A stretch of DNA of 44,214 nucleotides from an uncultured Clostridia bacterium (GTDB taxonomy: Bacteria; Bacillota; Clostridia; Christensenellales; UBA1242): the NCBI GenBank assembly GCA_937992055.1, contig CALKLQ010000033.1:1-44214 (forward strand), given 5' to 3'. The notes beneath the pieces were generated by a model. It did not search any database. It saw only the letters and a list, made by a program, of their open reading frames with translations, and was not told the DNA's origin. A program made the translations under genes and the position numbers. This document shows, one piece after another, positions 16,932 through 23,810 of this stretch; position 1 is the first letter of the stretch, and the number at the start of each line of letters is the position of its first letter.

Positions 16932-17720
16932 TTAAAAATTAAAATCTTTATTATCGTTCTTTTCTAAAATGTTATTTTTAATAATTAAATATAAAATGTT
17001 TTTTTCAATATCATTGAATTTTTTTAATTGCAATTTTGAATTTAACATATTTTGAATGTTATTTATTTTATCTAAATAATCTTTTTTATAATTAAAATAT
17101 TCATTATAAGTTTGCTCTTTATCATCCTCTTGTCCATAAGCAAAAAGCTTGCCAAATTCATTGTCCAAGCACTCAAAAGCCTTATTAACATTTGAGGCAT
17201 AATTGAAATCAAAACGTTCCAAACTGGTTTTTAAATAATTGTCAGTTAATATTTTACTTTTTAAAGTCATAACATAATCATAATGTTTTGATAAAAATTC
17301 TCTTAATAAAACCATATCTTCAACAACATTTGTTTCCTTAGATTTTAAAACATTAACATAAATATTTTTTAAAATCATGTAACTTTTAACCTGATTATAA
17401 TTGAGTAAATTATAATCTAAAATAAGCAAATTATTGTTAAATGTAATTTTATTGTTATTTTCTAAAATATACATAACAAATTGTTCATCAGGAAATTGCG
17501 ATTCGATAAACAATCTTGCAACATGGGCTTTTTGTGCAACATTTAAATCATTCCATAGATTGTTGGATAGTAAATAAAAGTAGTTATGTTGACCAATTAT
17601 TTTAGTCTCACCATCTTCATAATTAAGTTCAATTCCATTTAAATATAAATTATATTCTTCCTTCATTGCATCTAAACATATCTCGTCGATAGTTTTATCT
17701 TTTTTTCCTCTCTTTTTCAT
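16932..17720 (-). CDS. Hypothetical protein, 262 residues
   Basis: I do not recognise this protein. It begins with a very basic segment (MKKRGKKDKT), has no signal peptide or membrane segment, and is rich in Asn, Tyr, Leu and Lys with predicted alternating strands and helices; the segment AQKAHVARLFIESQFPDEQF (about 81-100) is the most structured-looking part. The C-terminal third is helical and Lys/Asn rich. GAGGT before the ATG is a plausible ribosome site. It stands alone between two terminators (17889-17923 upstream from rplA, 16869-16892 downstream), so it is probably monocistronic. Its codon use is even more AT-biased than its neighbours, consistent with a rapidly evolving or lineage-specific gene. 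Confidence 0.7.
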   Translation of the reverse strand: MKKRGKKDKTIDEICLDAMKEEYNLYLNGIELNYEDGETKIIGQHNYFYLLSNNLWNDLNVAQKAHVARLFIESQFPDEQFVMYILENNNKITFNNNLLILDYNLLNYNQVKSYMILKNIYVNVLKSKETNVVEDMVLLREFLSKHYDYVMTLKSKILTDNYLKTSLERFDFNYASNVNKAFECLDNEFGKLFAYGQEDDKEQTYNEYFNYKKDYLDKINNIQNMLNSKLQLKKFNDIEKNILYLIIKNNILEKNDNKDFNF

Positions 17721-17888
17721 AATAACCTCATTTTATATTGTTTTTAATAATAAATTTAAAATAATTTTAATTAAAAAACAGGTTTTTGTCAATATCACTT
17801 TTAAAAAAAGACACATAAAACATTTAATATTTATCAGTTTTAATAATCATATACATCAAGCTTTCATATAATCATTTTTGCCAAATAA

Positions 17889-17923
17889 AAAACTACAAAT
17901 GCCAAAATAGCAAATGTAGTTTT
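17889..17923 (-). terminator. Terminator after rplA
   Basis: Minus-strand stem AAAACTACA/TGTAGTTTT with a 2x2 internal loop and a further 3 bp, followed by TTTATTTGG. It ends the ribosomal operon right after rplA. Confidence 0.75.
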
Positions 17924-17939
17924 ATTTAACAAACAATAA

Positions 17940-18620
17940 TTATGTTCTATCGTTTAACTTGATTCCAGGACCCATAGTGCTTGCAATGGTAACATTTTTA
18001 ATATATTGTCCTTTTGCAGCGGCTGGTTTTGCTTTTAGAACTGCTTGCATAATCGTTTGATAGTTTTCAAACAATTTTTCTTTTCCAAAACTAGCTTTTC
18101 CAAAAACAACATGAATGTTGTTAAATTTGTCAAGTCTATATTCAACTTTACCGGCTTTAACCTCATTAATTGCCTTTGTAACGTCATTAGTAACGGTTCC
18201 ACTTTTTGGATTAGGCATAAGACCTTTAGGTCCAAGCACTCTTGCAATTCTTCCAACAAGACCCATCATGTCAGGTGTGGTAATACAAACATCAAAATCA
18301 AGCCAATTGTCGTTTTGAATTTTAGAAATAATTTCTTCAGCTCCAACATGATCTGCTCCAGCTTTAACAGCCTCATCAGCCTTGTCACCTTTAGCAATAA
18401 CCAAAACTTTAACACTCTTACCAGTTCCGTTAGGAAGAACAACAACTCCTCTAACTTGTTGGTCCGCATTTCTGCCGTCAACACCAAGTCTTAAGTGAAG
18501 CTCTAAACTTTCATCAAATTTAGCTTTTGCAGTGTTAATAGCAAGTTCAATGCCCTCAAGTGGTTCATAAAGTTTTGAAGAATCAACCATTTGATTGATA
18601 GCATCAGCTCTTTTTGCCAT
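17940..18620 (-). CDS. rplA: 50S ribosomal protein L1
   Basis: L1 binds the 23S rRNA L1 stalk and in many bacteria represses its own operon by binding the L11-L1 mRNA leader. The product matches the family throughout, including the hallmark GPKGLMPNPKSGTVT, and is of normal length (226 residues from this start). I choose the ATG at 18620 since AGGAGG lies 7 nt upstream; an ATG two codons earlier is too close to that site. It follows rplK by 11 nt. A terminator follows directly: rplJ and rplL, which usually come next, are not here. Confidence 0.98.
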   Translation of the reverse strand: MAKRADAINQMVDSSKLYEPLEGIELAINTAKAKFDESLELHLRLGVDGRNADQQVRGVVVLPNGTGKSVKVLVIAKGDKADEAVKAGADHVGAEEIISKIQNDNWLDFDVCITTPDMMGLVGRIARVLGPKGLMPNPKSGTVTNDVTKAINEVKAGKVEYRLDKFNNIHVVFGKASFGKEKLFENYQTIMQAVLKAKPAAAKGQYIKNVTIASTMGPGIKLNDRT

Positions 18621-18631
18621 AGTCATTCCTC

Positions 18632-19057
18632 CTAATCAACCACTTCAACGCCCATACTTCTTGCGCTACCAGCAATCATGCTGCAAGCAGCCTCAAGAGA
18701 TGTTGCGTTAAGGTCAGGCATTTTGAGTTTTGCAATTTCCTCAATTTGCGCCCTTGTGATTTTTGCGACTTTTGTTTTGTTTGGTTTTGCAGAGCCACTT
18801 TCAATTCCACATGCCTTTTTAATTAAAACAGCAGCAGGTGGAGTTTTCAAAATGAACTCAAAGCTTCTGTCTTGATAAATAGTTATCACAACAGGAATGA
18901 TAAGTCCAACTTGTGCTTGAGTTTTTTCGTTGAACTCTTTTGTGAAAGCAGCAATGTTAATTCCATGAGGTCCAAGTGAGGAACCTACTGGAGGTCCAGG
19001 TGTTGCTTTTCCAGCTGGCAGTTGAAGTTTAACTACTGCCGATACTTTTTTAGCCAT
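18632..19057 (-). CDS. rplK: 50S ribosomal protein L11
   Basis: L11 forms the GTPase-associated centre with 23S rRNA. The 141-residue product carries the N-terminal LQLPAGKATPGPPVG signature with its conserved Pro/Gly series and the C-terminal rRNA-binding domain with VAKITRAQIEEIAKLKMPDL. Good Shine-Dalgarno (AAAGGAGAAG). It is separated from nusG by 113 nt that contain a candidate L1 binding site and two hairpins, so rplK-rplA may be controlled apart from the upstream genes of the operon. Confidence 0.98.
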   Translation of the reverse strand: MAKKVSAVVKLQLPAGKATPGPPVGSSLGPHGINIAAFTKEFNEKTQAQVGLIIPVVITIYQDRSFEFILKTPPAAVLIKKACGIESGSAKPNKTKVAKITRAQIEEIAKLKMPDLNATSLEAACSMIAGSARSMGVEVVD

Positions 19058-19085
19058 TTTTCTTCTCCTTTATAAAGTTTTTAAA

Positions 19086-19116
19086 GTGGTGTTGTATGGA
19101 TGTACAATCCTCCCAC
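19086..19116 (-). promoter_or_regulatory. Candidate L1-binding site in the rplK-rplA leader
   Basis: On the minus strand GTGG pairs with CCAC, and inside it GGAT pairs with ATCC across a 5-nt loop. The joining internal loop is asymmetric, GA on the 5' side and ATACAACA on the 3' side. Two short helices joined by a purine-rich asymmetric loop with GTGGGAGG is the form of the L1 site in 23S rRNA and in L11-L1 operon leaders. It lies 29 nt before the rplK ATG. The role is inferred. Confidence 0.6.
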
Positions 19117-19120
19117 ATTT

Positions 19121-19165
19121 GTGAACAAGGTTCACTATATTTTAAAGCGAAGATTCGCATTAAAA
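19121..19165 (-). other. Two hairpins downstream of nusG
   Basis: GTGAAC/GTTCAC with a 3-nt loop (19121-19135), and TTTTAA-A-GCGA/TCGC-A-TTAAAA with one mismatch (19140-19165). Neither is followed by a clean T-run on the transcribed strand, so I read them as processing or attenuation structures between nusG and rplK, not as a strong terminator. Confidence 0.45.
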
Positions 19166-19170
19166 CCTAA

Positions 19171-19698
19171 TTAATCATTTACCTTTCTAATTTGAGCAAA
19201 TTCCAAGTCAACTGGGGTTTCCCTTCCAAACATTTCAACATTTACTTTTACTCTTTGATTTTCGCTGTCAACATTAAGCACAACCCCAATCATTGTATTC
19301 AAAGGTCCGTCAATCACCTCAATCTTATCACCAATTTCCAAACTAACTGGAACATTGATTTTTTCAAGACGCATTTTTCTAACCTCGTCTTCAGTTAAGG
19401 CAAGCGGTCTGCCTTTAGGACCAACAAAACCCGTAATTCCCCTAGTTCTTGTAACATTGTGCCAAAGGTCGTCACCATAAATCATTTTTACAAGCAAATA
19501 GCAAGGCATAATTTTGCGTTGAACAAGTTTTTTCTTGCCGTTCTTTTCCTCAATAACGTCTTCCATAGGAATCAATATATCGAAAATTCTATCCTGCAAA
19601 TTATACTTTTCAACCACTGTTTCAAGGTTTTCCTTGGCTACATTTTCATAGCCAGAAAAAGTGTGTAAAACATACCATTTAGCTTCATTATTTTCCAT
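19171..19698 (-). CDS. nusG: Transcription termination/antitermination protein NusG
   Basis: NusG binds RNA polymerase and, in different contexts, Rho or the ribosome. The 175-residue product has the NGN domain (AKWYVLHTFSGYENVAKENL onward, with RKIMPCYLLVKM and TGFVGPKGRPLAL) and a C-terminal KOW domain (about residue 120 on, GDKIEVIDGPLNTMIGVV). AAGGAGATACGC precedes the ATG. It lies 10 nt after secE in the conserved secE-nusG-rplK-rplA order. Confidence 0.98.
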   Translation of the reverse strand: MENNEAKWYVLHTFSGYENVAKENLETVVEKYNLQDRIFDILIPMEDVIEEKNGKKKLVQRKIMPCYLLVKMIYGDDLWHNVTRTRGITGFVGPKGRPLALTEDEVRKMRLEKINVPVSLEIGDKIEVIDGPLNTMIGVVLNVDSENQRVKVNVEMFGRETPVDLEFAQIRKVND

Positions 19699-19708
19699 GC
19701 GTATCTCC

Positions 19709-20098
19709 TTAACTCAAACTTGAAGTGAACCAATTGAACAACAAACTTAAAAGTCTGTCTATTCCAAAAAGGATAACAGTAAAAATAATGACAACGGCAA
19801 TAACAACACCAGTCTTTTTAACCACTGTTGCAAAACTTGGCCAGGTAACCTTTTTAAGTTCAGAGTTGGTTTCTCTAACCTTTTTAGCAATTTTAGAAGG
19901 CTTTTTCTCCTTCTTTTTTTGCTTCGCCTTTCCAGCCTTGTCATCCTTTGTCGCACCTTTTTTTGGTGCCTCATCACTTTTCTTCACTTCTTCAGCGCTA
20001 GCCAACCCCTCTTCCAAAGCAGAAGGTTGTTCAAACTTTGTGCTATCACTTTCATTAGAAAGTTCGTTGGCATTTTTCACATTTGACTTTTTAGACAT
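19709..20098 (-). CDS. secE: Preprotein translocase subunit SecE, with long charged N-terminus
   Basis: SecE is the essential small subunit of the SecYEG channel. The core is at the C-terminus: RETNSELKKVTWPSFATVVK followed by a single membrane helix (about residues 90-125). Gram-positive SecE is often about 60 residues; this has 129 because of a hydrophilic N-terminal extension, acidic and Ser-rich first (about 1-45), then very Lys-rich (about 46-75, GKAKQKKKEKKPSK). The start is the ATG at 20098, with TAGGAG upstream; an in-frame TTG two codons earlier overlaps the spacer. It is between rpmG and nusG, as usual. Confidence 0.95.
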   Translation of the reverse strand: MSKKSNVKNANELSNESDSTKFEQPSALEEGLASAEEVKKSDEAPKKGATKDDKAGKAKQKKKEKKPSKIAKKVRETNSELKKVTWPSFATVVKKTGVVIAVVIIFTVILFGIDRLLSLLFNWFTSSLS

Positions 20099-20121
20099 AA
20101 TCAACTCCTAGATAATGAAAA

Positions 20122-20283
20122 CTATTTTGTTTCTTTGTGAAGTGTGTGTTTTCCACAACGGCTACAAAATTTATTGATTTCAATTCTTTCAGGATTTGTC
20201 TTTTTGTTTTTTGTTGTAGCATAATTTCTTTCCTTGCATTCTGTGCAAGCTACAGTAATTTTTGTTCTTGATGGATTTGCCAT
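20122..20283 (-). CDS. rpmG: 50S ribosomal protein L33, zinc-ribbon form
   Basis: A 53-residue protein, short enough to be missed by length filters. It starts MANPSRTKITVACTECKERN and ends with KFCSRCGKHTLHKETK. The two CxxC pairs (C13/C16 and C40/C43) mark the zinc-binding (C+) L33 type; zinc-independent copies elsewhere in the genome cannot be judged. TAGGAG precedes the ATG. It is the first gene of the rpmG-secE-nusG-rplK-rplA operon, a common arrangement in Gram-positives. Confidence 0.96.
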   Translation of the reverse strand: MANPSRTKITVACTECKERNYATTKNKKTNPERIEINKFCSRCGKHTLHKETK

Positions 20284-20294
20284 TTTTATCTCCT

Positions 20295-20320
20295 AAAAAA
20301 ATATGCCCTTTTTTGAGCAT
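20295..20320 (-). terminator. Attenuator-like hairpin in the rpmG leader
   Basis: Minus strand ATGCTC-AAAAAA-GGGCAT (20320-20303) forms a 6-bp stem with one G-U pair and is followed by A then TTTTTTT. It sits between the promoter and the rpmG Shine-Dalgarno, where it could stop part of the transcripts of the operon. Confidence 0.5.
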
Positions 20321-20327
20321 CACGAAG

Positions 20328-20356
20328 AGTTTATCACATGAGTAAGCTTATGTCAA
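20328..20356 (-). promoter_or_regulatory. Promoter of the rpmG-secE-nusG-rplK-rplA operon
   Basis: TTGACA (20356-20351), 17 nt, TAAACT (20333-20328) on the minus strand. The start would be near 20321, just before the attenuator-like hairpin. Confidence 0.8.
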
Positions 20357-20460
20357 CTAATTTTTTTTGTTTTGCAAATTTTATCATGCAAATTATTTAT
20401 ATTAATTATTTATAACATTATATTATTAACTATTATTAAACAAGTTATTTAAATTGCCCA

Positions 20461-20489
20461 TTGACAAATGCTCTACTCAGTGTTATACT
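20461..20489 (+). promoter_or_regulatory. Near-consensus promoter of the 620-residue orphan
   Basis: TTGACA (20461-20466), 17 nt, TATACT (20484-20489). A start near 20496 gives a leader of about 134 nt. A second A/T-rich TATAAT-like cluster near 20557-20575 has no matching -35. Confidence 0.8.
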
Positions 20490-20501
20490 TTTACAAATTA
20501 A

Positions 20502-20600
20502 TAGCGCTTAAATCATTTTTTTCAAAAAAACAAAATGCTTAAATAAAAAAACAATTCATATAATCATAATATAATATCTTTCGTGCTGTTGTAAGCGCTA
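20502..20600 (+). other. 5' leader bracketed by a 9-bp inverted repeat
   Basis: TAGCGCTTA (20502-20510) and TAAGCGCTA (20592-20600) are perfect complements and each holds the palindrome AGCGCT. Between them is a T7/A7 hairpin. They could close a long leader stem ending 20 nt before the Shine-Dalgarno, or be two half-sites for a regulator. Confidence 0.5.
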
Positions 20601-20629
20601 AATCTAAATTAAAGTTTAAGGAGTGTAAA

Positions 20630-22492
20630 ATGGAACAAAAAAATTTAGAAAATTTAAATTTATTCACCCAACATTTATCAGAACAAACCTCACAAGATTT
20701 CATCGACTTTTTATCAAATGGTGAAACACCATTCTATCTCATGCAAAATGGAACTGACATTAAAAAAGTGGTAACAAGATTTCAAACCACAACAAATTTA
20801 AAAAGTTTTGGCGCACCAAAAAAAGTTGAGGACTTGCAAACAGGAAGCTATTATAAACCTGTTTTAAGCAATGTGCCTGCCTATTCAAAAGATGGCAAAT
20901 TCACACCTTTTGCCTTGATGATGAATCCTGCACAAATAGGAAAAGTAAAATATCCTATCATCTCTTTTCTTACAAATCAAAATAAGGTAACACAGGACCG
21001 TCAGTTGTGTTGTAATTATGAAGCGGTAAAAAATGCTCTTTGCTCTGCTTTTTCAATTAAAATTGTTGAAAAGGCAAAAAAAGAAAAAGATTATGCTAAA
21101 GATAAAGATTCTATTTCATATTTAAAAAGAAAAAAACTTAAAAACTTTATAAAGTATAATGCTGCCAAAACATTAAAACTTTGCAAAACCATTTTCACCT
21201 TTGGTGCTAAAAAATACAATGGTTCAAAATTAGACAAAACAAAATATGGAACAATATATTTAAAACAATATGACAGAATTAATGCAACCCAAGTTTCTCA
21301 AGTAGACAAACTTACAAGCATAATAAGTAAAATTTCAAAAAGAGCTTGCTTGCTTTCTATAAAACAATTAAAACTTAAAAAATCTGTAACAGAATTAAAT
21401 AAGACCCAATTTTTAGCGCAACTTTTAACCACACTTTATGTTGCAAGAGCAAACAGTTATGGTTCAATAGAGGCGGATAAAAAGGTATCAGACGCACTCT
21501 CACTTCAAATTTCAAATCTTGTTGCAACCATGGGTTCAAGTAGCGATGTTCAAAAGGCTTGCAAAGCATCTGCAATGGCAACAGGCTACATTTTACAAAA
21601 GATGGGCAAAACTCCTAAAGATATAATTGAAGGTTCTATAAGAATTGGGAAACCACTTTTAGTTGAAAGCGAAATCCCTACCTTCCAAGAAGTTATGTTC
21701 GCAAAACATGACCCAAACAAAATTCAGGAAAAACTTAACTCAAGGCTAAGTTCAATTCAAGAAAATAAAAATCAAGAGCCTATAGTTCAAGAAGACTCTC
21801 AAGAAAAGCAAACAACAGAAGAAGCCAAAGAAAATATTCAACAAGTTTTATCACAACAAGAAAAAACAGAGGAAAAACTTAAAACTAAAAAGTCAATAAA
21901 GGCTCTTTCAAGAAATTCTGCCAACAAAACATTTACAACCGCGCTAGAAAAAGCCCTTACAGTCCTTAGCAAAAAAAATATAGGTGCACTTTCAAAAGAA
22001 AACATATCTAAAGCAAAACTTGCAAGTGAAGATAAGAACAACAAATTTATTCAAAGTTTTCTATCTTTCTATAGCATATCAAAATTAAATAACTTTGATG
22101 AAACAAGGATTCAAAAACAATATCAACTTTCAAAAAAAGGCTTTTCAAACAATCTCACCGCTGATGATTACGCAAAGATTTTGGCAAAAAACCTAATTGA
22201 CAAAAAAGAAGAATTCCTCAATGTTTACTTTGATGAAAACAATTTAAAACCTTGTTATAATTTTAAAACAAATGCACAACTTTTTGAAAACTTCAACCTT
22301 GGTAACCAAGGCACCACCCTTCAGGCAAAAATAAAAGACTATATACAAAATATGATGAAGTTGACAAATAATAAATTAACAAAACTTGAAAAAGAAAATG
22401 AAGCTGCTGAGAAAGCGAAACTAAAAGCTGAAAAAGAACTTTTAAAACAAACAAAAAAGGCTTCAAAGAAATCTGAAGAACCTACCCTGTAA
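20630..22492 (+). CDS. Hypothetical lysine-rich cytoplasmic protein, 620 residues
   Basis: No family recognised. There is no signal peptide or membrane segment. Residues 1-150 look globular (FLSNGETPFYLMQNGTDIKK, then SYYKPVLSNVPAYSKDGKFT). A very basic stretch follows (about 155-185). Residues 230-345 are helical with a Ser/Ala-rich segment (ATMGSSSDVQKACKASAMAT). Residues about 370-425 are a Gln/Glu/Lys-rich linker, then another helical domain, and the last 50 residues form a Lys/Glu coiled coil (KLEKENEAAEKAKLKAEKEL). AAGGAG lies 7 nt before the ATG. The promoter and Shine-Dalgarno suggest high expression. A terminator follows, so it is monocistronic. Confidence 0.8.
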   Translation: MEQKNLENLNLFTQHLSEQTSQDFIDFLSNGETPFYLMQNGTDIKKVVTRFQTTTNLKSFGAPKKVEDLQTGSYYKPVLSNVPAYSKDGKFTPFALMMNPAQIGKVKYPIISFLTNQNKVTQDRQLCCNYEAVKNALCSAFSIKIVEKAKKEKDYAKDKDSISYLKRKKLKNFIKYNAAKTLKLCKTIFTFGAKKYNGSKLDKTKYGTIYLKQYDRINATQVSQVDKLTSIISKISKRACLLSIKQLKLKKSVTELNKTQFLAQLLTTLYVARANSYGSIEADKKVSDALSLQISNLVATMGSSSDVQKACKASAMATGYILQKMGKTPKDIIEGSIRIGKPLLVESEIPTFQEVMFAKHDPNKIQEKLNSRLSSIQENKNQEPIVQEDSQEKQTTEEAKENIQQVLSQQEKTEEKLKTKKSIKALSRNSANKTFTTALEKALTVLSKKNIGALSKENISKAKLASEDKNNKFIQSFLSFYSISKLNNFDETRIQKQYQLSKKGFSNNLTADDYAKILAKNLIDKKEEFLNVYFDENNLKPCYNFKTNAQLFENFNLGNQGTTLQAKIKDYIQNMMKLTNNKLTKLEKENEAAEKAKLKAEKELLKQTKKASKKSEEPTL

Positions 22493-22517
22493 AATTTTAT
22501 AAATTCAATATTTTTAT

Positions 22518-22559
22518 AAAAAGAGCTTTAATCACAAATTAGATTTTTAGCTCTTTTTT
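22518..22559 (+). terminator. Terminator of the 620-residue orphan
   Basis: AAAAAGAGCT (22518-22527) pairs with AGCTCTTTTT (22549-22558) across a 21-nt loop, with a following T-run. Confidence 0.7.
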
Positions 22560-22598
22560 ATATTTTACAAATGATGGAAAAGTTATTTTCTTTTAATA

Positions 22599-22628
22599 TT
22601 GACTTTTAACTTTAAAATTTGTCATAAT
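22599..22628 (+). promoter_or_regulatory. Promoter of the GtrA-like gene, predicted leaderless
   Basis: TTGACT (22599-22604), 18 nt, CATAAT (22623-22628), then only 6 nt to the ATG at 22635. As at 4873, the TTG of the -35 box is in frame with the gene and would be a false start. Confidence 0.65.
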
Positions 22629-22634
22629 TTAAGC

Positions 22635-23084
22635 ATGGAAAATAACATAGAAGAATCTAACCCTAAGCATAATCTAAATAAAAAACAACAATTTTTTCAA
22701 TTTTTAAAATTTTTACTCTTTTCTTTATCTGCTGGTATTATTCAAATTTTAACCTTTGAACTTTTATATAATGTCATCAAATGGAAATCATGGTGGGCTA
22801 CATATTTAATAAGTATTGTATTATCAGTGATTTGGAATTTTACCTTTAATCGTAAATTTACCTTTAAATCATCTAGCAACATTCCAATTTCAATGTTTTT
22901 TGCCCTGTTGTTTTATGTTCCTTTCATACCACTTTCAGTTTTTGGAGGCAATGCTTTAGAACAAATAGGCTGGAATGGAACTCTTGTTACCCTTATGATG
23001 ATGATAATAAACTTTTTAACTGAATTTGTTTGGGATAAGCTAGTTGTTTTCAACGATAAAATTATAAATAGGTTTATAAAATAG
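22635..23084 (+). CDS. GtrA-like four-helix membrane protein
   Basis: GtrA family proteins are small membrane proteins, several of which flip undecaprenyl-linked sugars or assist cell-wall glycosylation. From the ATG at 22635 the product has 149 residues: a polar N-terminus, then four hydrophobic segments. The family pattern is visible in FLKFLLFSLSAGIIQILTF and in SVIWNFTFNRKFTFKSS, the conserved NFxxNRxxTF motif. No partner glycosyltransferase is adjacent. No Shine-Dalgarno is present and the ATG is 6 nt after a -10 box. The substrate is unknown. Confidence 0.8.
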   Translation: MENNIEESNPKHNLNKKQQFFQFLKFLLFSLSAGIIQILTFELLYNVIKWKSWWATYLISIVLSVIWNFTFNRKFTFKSSSNIPISMFFALLFYVPFIPLSVFGGNALEQIGWNGTLVTLMMMIINFLTEFVWDKLVVFNDKIINRFIK

Positions 23085-23216
23085 TTTTAAAATTTAGCTT
23101 TTTAAATCAAATATATTTTCTATACTTTAAACAAGCAATTTAAACTTTAATTTTTTTTTAATAACTGAGCTAAATTACTTATATAAAAATTAAAATATAT
23201 TTTATTTTAAAAAAAA

Positions 23217-23247
23217 TTGATATATTTTTTCTAACAATACATAAACT
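23217..23247 (+). promoter_or_regulatory. Promoter of the TspO-like gene, predicted leaderless
   Basis: TTGATA (23217-23222), 19 nt, TAAACT (23242-23247), 6 nt to the ATG at 23254. With a 17-nt spacer the -10 would be CATAAA (23240-23245). Either way the start falls at or next to the ATG and no Shine-Dalgarno is present. Confidence 0.5.
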
Positions 23248-23253
23248 AAACTT

Positions 23254-23706
23254 ATGAAAAAGAAGAATATTATATCATTATTATCTGTTATTTTAGTTGC
23301 AGTTTTAGGCACAATTTTTACCCAATTAGGCATGCAATGGTTTGAAAATTTGAAAAAACCAACTCAATGGATACCATCATTTGTTATTCCAATAGTATGG
23401 AGCGTAATTTATATATCAGTTATCATAGTTTTATTTTTATGGCAAAATAAAAAGCCTTTGACAACAGAAAACATTGTTTTGTTTGCAATAAATGGCTTTT
23501 TAAATGTTTTATGGTGCTTAGTTTTTTTCACCTTTAATTCCTTATTTTTAGGCAATGTAATAATTGTTATAAATGCACTTTTTGCAATAAGACTCATTTT
23601 TGAAATTTGTAAAGAAAGTTCAATTTATGGGTTATGGTTGTCTATATATCCTATTTGGCTATGCGTTGCAACCACATTAAATTTAGTCGTTTGGATTTTA
23701 AACTAA
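23254..23706 (+). CDS. TspO/MBR family tryptophan-rich sensory protein
   Basis: TspO proteins are five-helix membrane proteins that bind porphyrins and have roles in tetrapyrrole and stress signalling. The 150-residue product shows the family layout: five hydrophobic helices, the early WFENLKKPTQWIPSFVIPIVW segment (family WYxxLxKPxxxPPxxxFxxVW), an aromatic-rich helix with LNVLWCLVFF (family LNxxWxxxF) and a C-terminal YPIWLCVATTLNLVVW (family PYxxWxxxAxxLN). It sits on the plus strand after the GtrA-like gene but with its own promoter. Confidence 0.9.
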   Translation: MKKKNIISLLSVILVAVLGTIFTQLGMQWFENLKKPTQWIPSFVIPIVWSVIYISVIIVLFLWQNKKPLTTENIVLFAINGFLNVLWCLVFFTFNSLFLGNVIIVINALFAIRLIFEICKESSIYGLWLSIYPIWLCVATTLNLVVWILN

Positions 23707-23732
23707 AATATTATTTTATTAATAAATTTTTC

Positions 23733-23767
23733 AAAAAAAAACTATTTTTATATCGCTATAAAAATAG
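23733..23767 (-). terminator. Terminator of the DACN-like gene
   Basis: Perfect 11-bp stem CTATTTTTATA/TATAAAAATAG with a 4-nt TCGC loop, followed by nine T on the minus strand. It lies 44 nt beyond the minus-strand stop; it could also help end the TspO transcript. Confidence 0.8.
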
Positions 23768-23810
23768 CATAAACATATCAGTCAAAGCAAATCTATCTTT
23801 GAAATTCTAG

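Noticed and set aside
18045..18494. 149-codon plus-strand frame inside rplA
   Set aside because: Antisense shadow of a conserved ribosomal gene; no ribosome site and Asn/Ser-rich translation.
19725..20111. 128-codon plus-strand frame across secE
   Set aside because: Antisense shadow; its Phe/Ser-rich translation is the complement of the Lys/Glu-rich SecE extension.
20400..20460. AT-rich tandem-like repeats as a possible CRISPR or origin
   Set aside because: No regularly spaced identical repeats or DnaA-box clusters; just low-complexity A/T.
22599..22634. In-frame TTG extension of the GtrA-like gene
   Set aside because: Again the TTG is the -35 box of the promoter; the ATG at 22635 fits family length.
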